Assembly (NCBI RefSeq): GCF_014253075.1 | Contig: NZ_JACLZJ010000013.1 | Location: forward strand, 1 to 54,049 | Direction of reading: 5' to 3' | From: Ochrobactrum sp. CM-21-5 | Lineage (GTDB): Bacteria; Pseudomonadota; Alphaproteobacteria; Rhizobiales; Rhizobiaceae | DNA: 54,049 nucleotides | Shown here: positions 26,018 through 34,265 of the stretch, one piece after another | How positions within the stretch are numbered: the stretch's first letter is position 1 | How the letters are laid out: every line of letters starts with the position of its first letter | Program-made: the position numbers and the translations under genes | The notes under the pieces: model-generated | What the model saw: the letters and a program-made list of their open reading frames with translations, nothing else | Told to the model about the DNA's origin: nothing | Database searches by the model: none

Positions 26018-26031
26018 CTTGCGCGAAAGTG
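26018..26031 (-). promoter_or_regulatory. Putative FtcR box D (fliF)
   Basis: Minus-strand CACTTTCGCGCAAG followed by CTTCGCGGGCTACTTTACG; TACTTT could be the -10. It ends 43 bp before the ATG and lies between the fliC terminator and fliF. This is the copy at the promoter where FtcR binding has been reported in Brucella, so it anchors the assignment of the motif. Confidence 0.6.
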
Positions 26032-26056
26032 GCGGCATCAAATCCGCACAGAAGAA

Positions 26057-26080
26057 GGGCGCGGAATGATTTCCGCGCCC
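26057..26080 (-). terminator. Rho-independent terminator after fliC
   Basis: GGGCGCGGAA and TTCCGCGCCC are perfect 10-bp arms around a TGAT loop, followed on the minus strand by TTCTTCTG. It lies 80 bp after the flagellin stop and isolates flagellin mRNA from the fliF operon. Confidence 0.8.
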
Positions 26081-26159
26081 CACCTTTTTGCCAGTGTATC
26101 CTGTTCGAAAGGCTCGGACTGGATGCACTCCTGTTTGCCTGAGAACCCGTCGGCTTTTA

Positions 26160-27044
26160 TTAGCCGCGGAACAGCGACAGGATGTTCTGGTTCGACGAAT
26201 TGGCGATCGACAGAGCCTGAACGCCGAGCTGCTGCTGAACCTGGAGAGCCGACAGACGTGCCGATTCCTTGTTCATGTCAGCGTCAACGAGCGTGCCAAC
26301 GCCCTTTTCGATGGAATCCTGAAGACCTGACAAGAAGCTCTTCTGGCTGTCGATCTGCGACTTGGCAGCACCGAGTGTAGCAGCGCCTTTCACGAGGTCG
26401 GCCAGAGCCGTTTCCACCTTATCAAGAAGACCGCCCGAACGCGCGCCTGTGGTCACATCAGCTGCACCAGCGATTGCATCGTCATCCATGGTTGCTTCGA
26501 AGAAACCGGCAGCAACGATATCGGTGACCATGGTGCTGGCATTGGTGTCCGTACCAGCGACCTTGATCATGTCGATGGTGACAGCCTGTCCCGAGCGGTT
26601 GTAGGAGGCAACGATCTCAAGGTCCGTGGACGATCCGTCCAGAAGATTCGAACCAGCATAGTTTGCATTGCTGATAGCTGAGTTGATATTCGACACGATC
26701 GACTTGATTTCAGTTTCGATCTTGGCCTTGTCGTCATCGCTTGCACCGATTGCCGACACGAGCTTGGTTTTGATTTCCTCAACCGAATCCTTGATCTTGT
26801 TGATCGCGGAATAAGCAGTGTCAACCTTGCCCGCGCCGAGGCCGAGAGCGTCCTGAACAGCCGAATTGGCCTTGTTGTCGGACTTCATCGACGTTGCGAT
26901 GGACCAGTACGAAGCATTGTCCGAAGCTTCGCCAATGCGAAGACCGGTCGAAATACGGTTCTGGGTCGATTCCAGTGCCTTGTTGGTCGAAGAAAGCGTC
27001 TGGAGAGCGGTCAGAGCCGACGAGTTGGTTAGAATGCTAGCCAT
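26160..27044 (-). CDS. fliC: Flagellin FliC
   Basis: A 294-residue flagellin with the conserved N-terminal D0/D1 helices (NSSALTALQTLSSTNKALE, then NRISTGLRIGEASDNASYW) and the C-terminal helix ending SIANSSNQNILSLFRG. The variable centre is short. It is the only flagellin gene in the window. It is monocistronic: a terminator follows and a 194-bp region precedes it. FlbT/FlaF probably control it after transcription. The TLR5-contact motif of enteric flagellins is not seen in the D1 helix (KIKDSVEEIKTKLVSA region). Confidence 0.97.
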   Translation of the reverse strand: MASILTNSSALTALQTLSSTNKALESTQNRISTGLRIGEASDNASYWSIATSMKSDNKANSAVQDALGLGAGKVDTAYSAINKIKDSVEEIKTKLVSAIGASDDDKAKIETEIKSIVSNINSAISNANYAGSNLLDGSSTDLEIVASYNRSGQAVTIDMIKVAGTDTNASTMVTDIVAAGFFEATMDDDAIAGAADVTTGARSGGLLDKVETALADLVKGAATLGAAKSQIDSQKSFLSGLQDSIEKGVGTLVDADMNKESARLSALQVQQQLGVQALSIANSSNQNILSLFRG

Positions 27045-27238
27045 TGTGTTTTGCCCCTTGGGAAAAATAAAACTGAGGGACAGGCCGGATTTGAGAATTT
27101 ACCGGCATGGTAGAGCGGCATCATGCCTGTCACCGCGAAACGCGCGGGAACCCACCATGAGCTTACTACTATGGCCGAATTATTAAGAGATTACTAACAT
27201 GAACAATCGCTTTTTAACGATCTTGTTTTTATACCATG
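27045..27238 (-). promoter_or_regulatory. fliC promoter and leader region
   Basis: The gap between fliP and fliC. On the minus strand GTGACA (27137-27142), 15 bp and TACCAT give a weak candidate promoter, with a leader of about 70 bp. There is no FtcR-type box, so flagellin is probably controlled separately from the structural operons. Imperfect AT-rich hairpin AACAATCG / CGATCTTGTT near 27201-27227 may end fliP transcription. Confidence 0.35.
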
Positions 27239-27979
27239 TCAAGAGAACGACCGGATGAGACTTCCGACCAGAATATTCCAGCCGTCGATCAGCACGAAGA
27301 ACAGAATCTTGAACGGCAGCGAGATCACCGTTGGCGGCAGCATCATCATGCCCATGGACATGGTGAGCGTCGCCACAACGAGATCAATCACCAGAAATGG
27401 CAGCACGATCAGGAAACCGATTTCAAAACCGCGCCGCAGTTCCGAGATCATGAAGGCCGGAACCAGTACGCGGAAATCGACGATGCCGTCATCGCCGGTG
27501 CGGAACGACGGATCGGCGAGGTCTTCGAACAGGCGCAGATCCTTGTCGCGCACCTGACGCATCATGAACTCGCGGAAAGGCTGCGAGATTTCACCAAATG
27601 CCGCCTGTTGCGTGATTTCATTGCGCATCAGGGGCTGCACGCCGTTATTCCAGGCACGATCAAAGGCCGGCGCCATGACATAAAAAGTCATGAACAGGGC
27701 AAGCGAAATCATCACCATGCTGGCGGGCGCGGTCTGGAGGCCGAGACCGGAGCGCAGAAGCGAAAACGCGATAGCAAATCGCGTAAAACTCGTCACCATG
27801 ATGAGCAGTCCGGGCGCGATCGAAAGCACCGTCAGAAGCCCAAACAATTGCACGATCTGCCCGCTGGCCGCACCGCTGCCTGCGGGCAGCAGACTGTCGA
27901 GCGTCAGCGCTTGCTGGGCCTGCGCCGAAACGGTGAGCAGGAATGTCAGGACGATGCCAAGGCCGAAAGATTTTTTCAT
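27239..27979 (-). CDS. fliP: Flagellar export gate protein FliP
   Basis: A 246-residue FliP with a cleavable signal peptide (about 1-21) and four membrane segments. Family signatures seen: MVTSFTRFAIAFSLLR, and FVLIDGWNILVGSLI at the C-terminus, plus RRGFEIGFLIVLPFLVIDL. It is the core of the export gate. It is the last gene of the long leftward operon and overlaps fliL by 4 bp. No fliO was found next to it. Confidence 0.95.
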   Translation of the reverse strand: MKKSFGLGIVLTFLLTVSAQAQQALTLDSLLPAGSGAASGQIVQLFGLLTVLSIAPGLLIMVTSFTRFAIAFSLLRSGLGLQTAPASMVMISLALFMTFYVMAPAFDRAWNNGVQPLMRNEITQQAAFGEISQPFREFMMRQVRDKDLRLFEDLADPSFRTGDDGIVDFRVLVPAFMISELRRGFEIGFLIVLPFLVIDLVVATLTMSMGMMMLPPTVISLPFKILFFVLIDGWNILVGSLIRSFS

Positions 27980-28464
27980 TCTACTACCAGCGCCGAGATG
28001 AAGACCCGGTCGACCGCGCCCTCCGAACGCAGACGCGCGCGTTCTTCAAGATCGGCGCGCAGATAGGCAAGCCCTGCCGCGCCTTGCAATTGCATGAGGT
28101 TGACACTGCGCAGGAAGCTCAGAAAATCGTCGCCGACATTGGCAGCGACTGCTGCCGGGATTTCATGGCCGGGTTTTGCTACCAGCGAAGCCTCAAGCCG
28201 CACCCATGTGTTCTGCGGAATGCCCAGATTCGTGACAATCGGCTGTAGCGGCACGACCGTACCGATGGCGCGAGACTCGAAATCACCCTGCTTCGGCTTA
28301 TCATTCTTGCCGCTCGACTTCACGGAGCCCTGTTCGGTGGAAATCATTCCGCCGAGATACCAGCCGCCGCCCGCGGCGATGACGGTGAGAACGGCGACGA
28401 CAGCCAAAAGCCCCATGATGGAACTCTTTGCCTTGCCGTCCTTTTCCGGTGCCGTGTCGCTCAT
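27976..28464 (-). CDS. fliL: Basal-body associated protein FliL
   Basis: A 162-residue single-pass inner-membrane protein with the membrane segment at about 18-38 (MGLLAVVAVLTVIAAGGGWY) and a periplasmic stomatin-like domain. FliL stabilises the stators. ATG at 28464 is used; a TTG at 28473 is in frame but unlikely. It lies 12 bp after flgH. Confidence 0.9.
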   Translation of the reverse strand: MSDTAPEKDGKAKSSIMGLLAVVAVLTVIAAGGGWYLGGMISTEQGSVKSSGKNDKPKQGDFESRAIGTVVPLQPIVTNLGIPQNTWVRLEASLVAKPGHEIPAAVAANVGDDFLSFLRSVNLMQLQGAAGLAYLRADLEERARLRSEGAVDRVFISALVVE

Positions 28465-28475
28465 AACTCTCAACT

Positions 28476-29204
28476 TCAGAATGGAGAAATCTGATCCAGA
28501 ATCTGCTGGCCATATGGGGGCTGCTGGATTTCGCTCAGACGACCGCGACCACCGTAGGAAATGCGTGCTTCAGCGATCTTGTCGTAGGATATTGTGTTTG
28601 CCCCCGAAATATCGCGCGGACGTACGACGCCGGCTACATTGAGAACGCGTAACTCGTTGTTGACCCGCACTTCTTGTGAACCGCGAATGATGAGGTTCCC
28701 GTTCGGCAGCGTATCCGTAACGATAGCTGCAACCTGCAGCCGGATATCTTCGCTACGTTCGATGTTGCCCTTGCCCTTGGACGAACTGTTTGAACGCGTA
28801 TTGACCGATGCGTCCATATCGCCTCCGGCTCCTGCCCCGGAAAAACTGCTCGTGGCAAACGAACCGCCTGCGCCATAGATACCCTTGGACACACGTTCGC
28901 GATCCGTCTTGTTATCCAGGTTCGCGCGATCATTGATCGAGATTACGACCGTGAGGACATCCCCCGGCTCTGCAGCACGAGGATCCTTAAAGAAATTGGT
29001 CGAACGCTGATTCCATAAAGAATAGGATGCTTTGCCCGGACGAACTGGATAACCGCTATATTGCGGATTATTCTGCATGCCGAGATTGGCGGCAACCGGC
29101 GACAGATCGGGCGCGCGACCGATTTCCTCCGGCCTGGTGGCGCATCCGGCCAAAAGAACCAGCGCCACCGCTGCAAGAATTGCTTTGTTCATGTTGTTTC
29201 TCAT
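28476..29204 (-). CDS. flgH: Flagellar L-ring lipoprotein FlgH
   Basis: A 242-residue lipoprotein: signal peptide with lipobox LLAGC (Cys near residue 21), then the conserved SLWNQRSTNFFKDPRAAEPGD segment (ends at a length of 20 in the core LWNQRSTNFFKD), DVLTVVISINDRANL, and a C-terminal SGANTISYDKIAEARISYGG. It forms the outer-membrane ring. The ATG at 29204 overlaps the motE stop; ATG at 29192 is an alternative. Confidence 0.95.
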   Translation of the reverse strand: MRNNMNKAILAAVALVLLAGCATRPEEIGRAPDLSPVAANLGMQNNPQYSGYPVRPGKASYSLWNQRSTNFFKDPRAAEPGDVLTVVISINDRANLDNKTDRERVSKGIYGAGGSFATSSFSGAGAGGDMDASVNTRSNSSSKGKGNIERSEDIRLQVAAIVTDTLPNGNLIIRGSQEVRVNNELRVLNVAGVVRPRDISGANTISYDKIAEARISYGGRGRLSEIQQPPYGQQILDQISPF

Positions 29205-29770
29205 TGCACCGTATTTCCGGTCTGCGCCTCGGCGCGCTGATCCCCTGCGGGTCGTGCCGGCGTGGTCGTGCGCTGCGATCCAACGATAACGCGGGCGAGC
29301 CTCGCGGCCTTTTCCGGCGGCATTTCATTGAGGATGATGCTGGAAACGCGCGGATTGAGCTTGAGGATAAGCGCCGCCGCCGCTTCGTCGCCGATAAGCG
29401 CCATCTGGGCTGCCGCCGCATCCGGCTTCATCTTCGAGATAATATCAACCAGCGAATCCTGCGCCTTGCTGACGAAATCGTCGCGCCGCTTCAGCCATAG
29501 TTCGTATTCCCGGCGTTTGTCTTCCAATGCGCGCATACGTTCCTCGACATCGGCTTTGAGCCCGGCAAGCTGCTTGGCTTGCAACGCATAGCGTGCATCG
29601 GCTGCCTGATCGTCAATATTGCCGCAGAACTTGCGGATTTCATCCAGACTGCCGAGCGGTGCCGAAGCAACTGACTGCGTCGGCTGTTCCTGCGCAGCTA
29701 CCGGAAAGGCTATGCCAAGGAACAGCGCCAATGCCGCACTATAACGGATCATATTCATGTCCAAAGTCAT
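29201..29770 (-). CDS. motE: Periplasmic motility chaperone MotE
   Basis: A 189-residue exported protein: signal peptide (about 1-26, AQA), then a long coiled coil at about 60-100 (QLAGLKADVEERMRALEDKR) and a helical domain with LKLNPRVSSIILNEMPPEKA. It matches MotE, which in Sinorhizobium folds and stabilises MotC. It is placed between flgI and flgH with 4-bp overlaps on each side. A C-terminal Thr/Pro/Arg-rich tail follows. Confidence 0.85.
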   Translation of the reverse strand: MTLDMNMIRYSAALALFLGIAFPVAAQEQPTQSVASAPLGSLDEIRKFCGNIDDQAADARYALQAKQLAGLKADVEERMRALEDKRREYELWLKRRDDFVSKAQDSLVDIISKMKPDAAAAQMALIGDEAAAALILKLNPRVSSIILNEMPPEKAARLARVIVGSQRTTTPARPAGDQRAEAQTGNTVQ

Positions 29771-30996
29771 TGCACCACCAGTTCCGCATGAAGTGCGCCC
29801 GATGTCTTGATCGCCTGAAGGATAGCGATGATGCCGGTCGGCTTCACGCCGATCTGGTTCAGGCCCTTCACCAGATTTTCAAGATTGGCTCCGGTCAGAA
29901 TGCCGATCTTGGCATTCTGCTGATTGACGGCGATATCCGTATTCGGCTCCATTGCCGTCACCCCGTCGCTGAACGGTTCAGGCTGGACGACCATCGGCGT
30001 TTCGGTCACGCGCACCGTCAGACTGCCGTGGCTGATCGCTACCTTGGAAATACGCACTTTCTCGCCGATAACCACCGTTCCGGTACGCTCGTCCACCACC
30101 ACACGCGCCACTTCATCCGTGGTGATCGGCAGGCCTTCAAGCTCGGCAAGGAACCGGGCAGCAGGTATATTCTTCGGCCGCATGATCCGGATCGTCTTGG
30201 CATCACGCGCAAGGGCAACACCGCGCCCATAACGGCGCTTGGCAAAAATATTGATCGTATCGGCAGCGCGAACGGCGGTCGTGAAATCAGGATCGCGTAG
30301 CTCGACGATCATCTCTCGTTCCTTGCCGAAGTTGCCCGCTACCTCGCGCTCGACCAGTGCGCCGTTCGGAATCCGGCCCGAAGTTGGCACTCCCTGCGTC
30401 ACATTGGCTGCATCACCTTCCGCCGCAAAACCGGACACGATCATGTTTCCCTGTGCAACAGCATAGATCTGATTGTCGGCACCCATGAGCTGCGTCATGA
30501 CCAGCGTACCGCCTTGCAGCGACGTGGCATCACCGAGAGACGATACCGTGACATCGATACGTGACCCGGCACCGGAGAAGGCGGGCAGATTGGCGGTAAC
30601 GATAACGGCTGCCGTATTCTTCGACCGGGTCGAATTGCGCGGCGCGCTGATTCCAAGATTGTCCAGCATGGCGCGCATCGACTGTTCGGTGAAAGGTGAA
30701 TTACGCAGGCTGTCGCCCGTACCCTTGAGGCCGATCACGAGGCCATAGCCAACCAGCTGGTTTTCGCGCACGCCCTGAATGGTGGCAATGTCTTTCAGGC
30801 GAGCAACGGCACTGCCCCGGCCAAGTTCGGCATAGGCCATTTTCGACGGATCGCCGCCGGAACCCAGCCAGTCGGCATCGGCATCCACGGCGGAACCGAA
30901 TTCCCGCGCATTCTTCGACGACTCGTCCGCAAAGCCCGCAACAGGCTGGAGCACGAGTGCCAGAACGGCGATCAGGGCAGCGCATGTTTTTTTCAC
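29767..30996 (-). CDS. flgI: Flagellar P-ring protein FlgI
   Basis: A 409-residue protein with a signal peptide (about 1-23), and the family segments RLKDIATIQGVRENQLVGYG, LVIGLKGTGDSL and QGGTLVMTQLMGADNQIYA at expected places. It polymerises around the rod in the peptidoglycan layer with FlgA as chaperone; flgA is the upstream neighbour with a 4-bp overlap. Confidence 0.96.
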   Translation of the reverse strand: MKKTCAALIAVLALVLQPVAGFADESSKNAREFGSAVDADADWLGSGGDPSKMAYAELGRGSAVARLKDIATIQGVRENQLVGYGLVIGLKGTGDSLRNSPFTEQSMRAMLDNLGISAPRNSTRSKNTAAVIVTANLPAFSGAGSRIDVTVSSLGDATSLQGGTLVMTQLMGADNQIYAVAQGNMIVSGFAAEGDAANVTQGVPTSGRIPNGALVEREVAGNFGKEREMIVELRDPDFTTAVRAADTINIFAKRRYGRGVALARDAKTIRIMRPKNIPAARFLAELEGLPITTDEVARVVVDERTGTVVIGEKVRISKVAISHGSLTVRVTETPMVVQPEPFSDGVTAMEPNTDIAVNQQNAKIGILTGANLENLVKGLNQIGVKPTGIIAILQAIKTSGALHAELVVQ

Positions 30997-31475
30997 TGCA
31001 TCCCCACCTGAATACGTCCATCAGCCAGCACAGTGCCAGACACGATGATGCCGCTGTCGATATTGCGAATTTTGATGAAATCACCGGCTGCACCCGATTC
31101 CAGCGGGGTGCCCATGGCGGTGATTATCAGGGTGCCGGCGGTGAAAACCAGCGGCGCAGGTACGCCCCGCGTCACCAGCGACGGCTCACCCAATGCTGAA
31201 ACAAGGATCGGCTTGCCGCGCAGCAGCGTCTTGCGTGCCACTTTCCCGGCCGCCTGATCCGGAGACAGCACATACTGACTTGCAGCGGGTGCGTTGATGA
31301 AAAACTGCTTTTCAAGAAGCGCGGTATCGCTCACAATCTGTCCGGGATAGACGGTCGCCGAAGGCACCACAAAGGCGATACGGTCGGCAGCGTTTGCACC
31401 CCCGGCCCCGGACAGCAGAAGCCCGACCACCATGGCCAGCTTCGCCCCCTCAAAAAATGCCTTCGCATAGCCCAT
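30993..31475 (-). CDS. flgA: P-ring assembly chaperone FlgA
   Basis: A 160-residue exported SAF-domain protein, short compared with enteric FlgA because it lacks the N-terminal domain. Signal peptide to about residue 30; then VYPGQIVSDTALLEKQFF, ARKTLLRGKPILVSAL and the C-terminal IKIRNIDSGIIVSGTV typical of the family. Start chosen at ATG 31475; a GTG at 31484 is also possible, directly after the flgG stop. Confidence 0.92.
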   Translation of the reverse strand: MGYAKAFFEGAKLAMVVGLLLSGAGGANAADRIAFVVPSATVYPGQIVSDTALLEKQFFINAPAASQYVLSPDQAAGKVARKTLLRGKPILVSALGEPSLVTRGVPAPLVFTAGTLIITAMGTPLESGAAGDFIKIRNIDSGIIVSGTVLADGRIQVGMQ

Positions 31476-31486
31476 AGCAACCACCG

Positions 31487-32275
31487 TCAGCGCAGGTTCT
31501 TCGATACGGTCGCCGCCATTTCGTCGGCAGCCTGAATGACCTTGGAATTCATTTCATAGGCGCGCTGCGCCGTAATAAGATCGGTGATTTCCTTCACCGG
31601 ATCGACGTTCGAGGCTTCCAGATAGCCCTGCTTGATAGCGCCATAACCCGGATCTCCCGGAACGCCGACCAGCGGGCCACCGGAAGCTTCCGTCTCACGG
31701 TAGAGATTACCGCCCAGCGGCTCCAGACCGGCTTCGTTGGAAAAATTGGCAAGTGTCAGCTGGCCAAGATCAACCTGATTGATCTGATCCTGCAACTTGG
31801 CGAAAACCTGGCCTGTCTCGGTGATCGTTACTTCAATGGCATCAGGCGGGATGGTGATCGCAGGCTCGACGGGATTGCCATCGAGCGTCACCAATTGACC
31901 ATCGGCATTCTTGTTGAAGGCTCCAGCGCGGGTATAAAGTGTTTCGCCGGTCGGGCTTTGTATCTGAAACCAGCCATTCCCTGTCAGCGCCACATCAAGC
32001 GGATTGCCCGTCTGATTGAAACTGCCCTGAATATGCAGATTGCGAACCGCTACTGTCTGCACGCCCAGACCAACCAATGCGCCTTCCGGCACGATGGACT
32101 GGTTGGCCTGATTAGGCACGCCGGCGGTACGCTCGGATTGATAGAGAAGATCGGAGAACTCCGCACGTGCGCGCTTGAAGCCCGTCGTGTTGATATTGGC
32201 GATATTGTTGGCAATCACTTCCAGATTGAGCTGCTGGGCGTTCATGCCGGTGGCGGCGATCGTCAGGGCTTTCAT
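31487..32275 (-). CDS. flgG: Distal rod protein FlgG
   Basis: A 262-residue rod protein with the rod/hook N-terminal motif ([20 protein letters not shown], then [12 protein letters not shown]) and the C-terminal motif ([20 protein letters not shown]). Standard FlgG length. It starts 81 bp after fliE; the gap (32276-32356) contains a short AT-rich stretch and no clear terminator. Confidence 0.96.
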   Translation of the reverse strand: MKALTIAATGMNAQQLNLEVIANNIANINTTGFKRARAEFSDLLYQSERTAGVPNQANQSIVPEGALVGLGVQTVAVRNLHIQGSFNQTGNPLDVALTGNGWFQIQSPTGETLYTRAGAFNKNADGQLVTLDGNPVEPAITIPPDAIEVTITETGQVFAKLQDQINQVDLGQLTLANFSNEAGLEPLGGNLYRETEASGGPLVGVPGDPGYGAIKQGYLEASNVDPVKEITDLITAQRAYEMNSKVIQAADEMAATVSKNLR

Positions 32276-32356
32276 GGTGCGTCCTTATCTCTTTGTTTTT
32301 ACGCGCATCTTATCCAAAAACCGCTTCGCATTTTTCGGAATGCGCAATAGCCGGGC

Positions 32357-32692
32357 TCAGATCGACATACGGCTGATTTCGAGATAGGCCTGTACGATCT
32401 TGTCGCGGATCGCAATTGCCGTCTGGAGCGATTGCTCGGCTTCCATAACGGAACTGACTACATCGCGAACCGGCGCATCGCCCTTGATGCCCTGAATGGA
32501 AGTTGCTTCCGCCGCCTGCAGCTTCTGGCCGACAGAGTCGGTCATTTGCGACAGAACTTCACCAAATGATGCGCCGGGCGCAGCCGGAATGGCCTGTGGA
32601 GCGGAAGTAGATCCGACGCCCTTTTCAGCGACGGTTTCGGAAAGGCGCGACAGGGCATTGCGCGCCGAAATGCTCATGATTGAGTCGTACAT
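32357..32692 (-). CDS. fliE: MS-ring/rod junction protein FliE
   Basis: A 111-residue FliE with the conserved C-terminal segment ([20 protein letters not shown], then [15 protein letters not shown]). It links FliF to the rod and is the first exported axial part. Its ATG overlaps the flgC stop (TAATG). Confidence 0.94.
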   Translation of the reverse strand: MYDSIMSISARNALSRLSETVAEKGVGSTSAPQAIPAAPGASFGEVLSQMTDSVGQKLQAAEATSIQGIKGDAPVRDVVSSVMEAEQSLQTAIAIRDKIVQAYLEISRMSI

Positions 32693-33114
32693 TATGTGCT
32701 CCTCAGGAGATCAATGGTCATCGCGATCAGCTCGCGGGCCTGTTTGACGACCTGCAAATTGGCTTCGTAGGAACGGTTGGCTTCACGCATATCCGCCATT
32801 TCGACGACCATGTTGACGTTGGGGTATTTGACATAGCCACGTCCATCTGCGGCGGGATGGCTGGGATCATATTGCTCGATAAAGGGCGATGTATCCTTGC
32901 CGACTTCCGCCACGCGAACCTCGGCTGCTCCGGTGCCTTGTTCAAGCTCCGTGCGGAAGGAGACCGTTTTGCGGCGATAGGGATCGGCATCGGCCGTCGC
33001 GGCGGTGGATTGCGCGTTGGCGATGTTTTCCGAGACGATACGCAGACGTGTCGATTGGGCCGAGAGGCCCGATGCCGCAATCTTCAATGAGCTTTGCAGT
33101 GCGTCGGAAGACAT
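32692..33114 (-). CDS. flgC: Proximal rod protein FlgC
   Basis: A 140-residue rod protein: [20 protein letters not shown] and the family hallmark [20 protein letters not shown], with the C-terminal [20 protein letters not shown]. It is placed between flgB (3 bp gap) and fliE. Confidence 0.95.
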   Translation of the reverse strand: MSSDALQSSLKIAASGLSAQSTRLRIVSENIANAQSTAATADADPYRRKTVSFRTELEQGTGAAEVRVAEVGKDTSPFIEQYDPSHPAADGRGYVKYPNVNMVVEMADMREANRSYEANLQVVKQARELIAMTIDLLRST

Positions 33115-33117
33115 CCC

Positions 33118-33498
33118 TTACCCCTTCGCAACCGACATCATCATGCGGTGAAACGCTTTGACAATGCTTGTATTGAGCGAATATTCGCGAGCGATTTCAC
33201 CGGCCTTCATCATTTCCTGTTCCACATCTACGGTGTTGCCAGAGTGTGTCTGTTCGGTGATGTCTTCAGAGCGCAGGCGCGCACCGGCTATACCATCCGC
33301 CTCAACCTCCAGATGCTGTGGGCTGGTGGCCGTCATAGTTAGTTGCGTTTTGTCCAGAACATCCGCGAAGGGCTGCACATCGCGCGCGCGGAAATCCGGC
33401 GTGTTCGCATTGGCGACGTTGCCAGCAACCGTAGCCTGTCTGACCGACAACCACTGCGCCTGCCTTGCAGCCAAATCGAAAAGATGAATGGAGCTCAT
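33118..33498 (-). CDS. flgB: Proximal rod protein FlgB
   Basis: A 126-residue rod protein with the N-terminal motif RQATVAGNVANANTPDFRAR and a C-terminal YSLNTSIVKAFHRMM. It begins the flgB-flgC-fliE-flgG-flgA-flgI-motE-flgH-fliL-fliP series. FtcR-type box E lies 42 bp before its start and a 161-bp gap separates it from the upstream gene, so an internal promoter is likely. Confidence 0.95.
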   Translation of the reverse strand: MSSIHLFDLAARQAQWLSVRQATVAGNVANANTPDFRARDVQPFADVLDKTQLTMTATSPQHLEVEADGIAGARLRSEDITEQTHSGNTVDVEQEMMKAGEIAREYSLNTSIVKAFHRMMMSVAKG

Positions 33499-33540
33499 TG
33501 ACTTTCCCGCCTTTACAGTTGGTTAACTTAAAGGCCGGAA

Positions 33541-33554
33541 CTTGCGTCAAGCTT
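33541..33554 (-). promoter_or_regulatory. Putative FtcR box E (flgB operon)
   Basis: Minus-strand AAGCTTGACGCAAG, part of the 11-bp-period direct repeat TAAGC-N6-CAAGT. It is followed by TTCCGGCCTTTAAG with a possible -10 (TTTAAG). It ends 42 bp before the flgB start codon. Confidence 0.55.
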
Positions 33555-33659
33555 ACGGGGGAATAAGGGAAGATCAAACTGATGCGGCCACACCGCAAAG
33601 AAGAAAGCGTCTTTTAAACGCGAGAGAACGGTAGCATCAAAACCTGATCGCTTGCTCCC

Positions 33660-34265
33660 CTACCGGCGCATTTCTATCACATCGCCCGACGATGTCGTAA
33701 GCTGCCAAGTACCTGCGCCGCGACCGATCGAAACGAGGTGGCTGCCATCCGGCAGCAGCGAGCCTTTTTCAACAAACCAGTATCCTGACGAATCCTCGAC
33801 CATCGCCATACCGCCGACAACCTCGCGCAGTGCGAAAACCGGTTTCGGGAAAGCCTGTCCTTCCCCCTCGCCGTCTTCGTTATTGCCTGCCTCTGCACCA
33901 GGAAGCCCCTTTCCGTTCGACATGACGGAGCCGGTCATGGTGTTGTCAACATCCGCATCCAGAGCCACGCGTTCCGACGTACGGAAAGATGGAAAACGGC
34001 GGACCGTTTTCTGCTCCGAGCGATCCAGTGGGTCGACGATCTTGCGTTCAGCCTTTTCAGCGGGATTAATATCCACACGCTGAAGATAGGTAACGACGGG
34101 CAGCATCGCACTGCCTGCGGCAAGCGTAATCGCCGCGACCTTCAAATAACGGTCAGCTTTGTTCTGCGGCTTCTTCATGCCTTCCTGACGTGCGGCAGCT
34201 TCCACCTCTGCAGTCAGCTCGGAAAGGAGTTTTTCTTCCTTGGTTTTGCGAAAGCCCGTTATCAT
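33660..34265 (-). CDS. Conserved flagellar-cluster membrane protein, function unknown
   Basis: A 201-residue protein with a charged cytoplasmic N-terminus (1 to about 38), one membrane segment (about 41-60), a low-complexity Glu/Gly/Asn linker and a compact C-terminal domain (GYWFVEKGSLLPDGSHLVSI, then GTWQLTTSSGDVI). That last domain is beta-rich and loosely recalls the periplasmic domains of secretion proteins such as GspC or PilP, but I cannot assign it. It overlaps fliI by 4 bp, so it belongs to the flgF-fliI operon. Confidence 0.6.
   Translation of the reverse strand: MITGFRKTKEEKLLSELTAEVEAAARQEGMKKPQNKADRYLKVAAITLAAGSAMLPVVTYLQRVDINPAEKAERKIVDPLDRSEQKTVRRFPSFRTSERVALDADVDNTMTGSVMSNGKGLPGAEAGNNEDGEGEGQAFPKPVFALREVVGGMAMVEDSSGYWFVEKGSLLPDGSHLVSIGRGAGTWQLTTSSGDVIEMRR

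Noticed and set aside
27236..28066. Charged open frame of 276 codons opposite fliP and fliL
   Set aside because: Composition (His/Arg/Gln) and full overlap with fliP show it to be a shadow.
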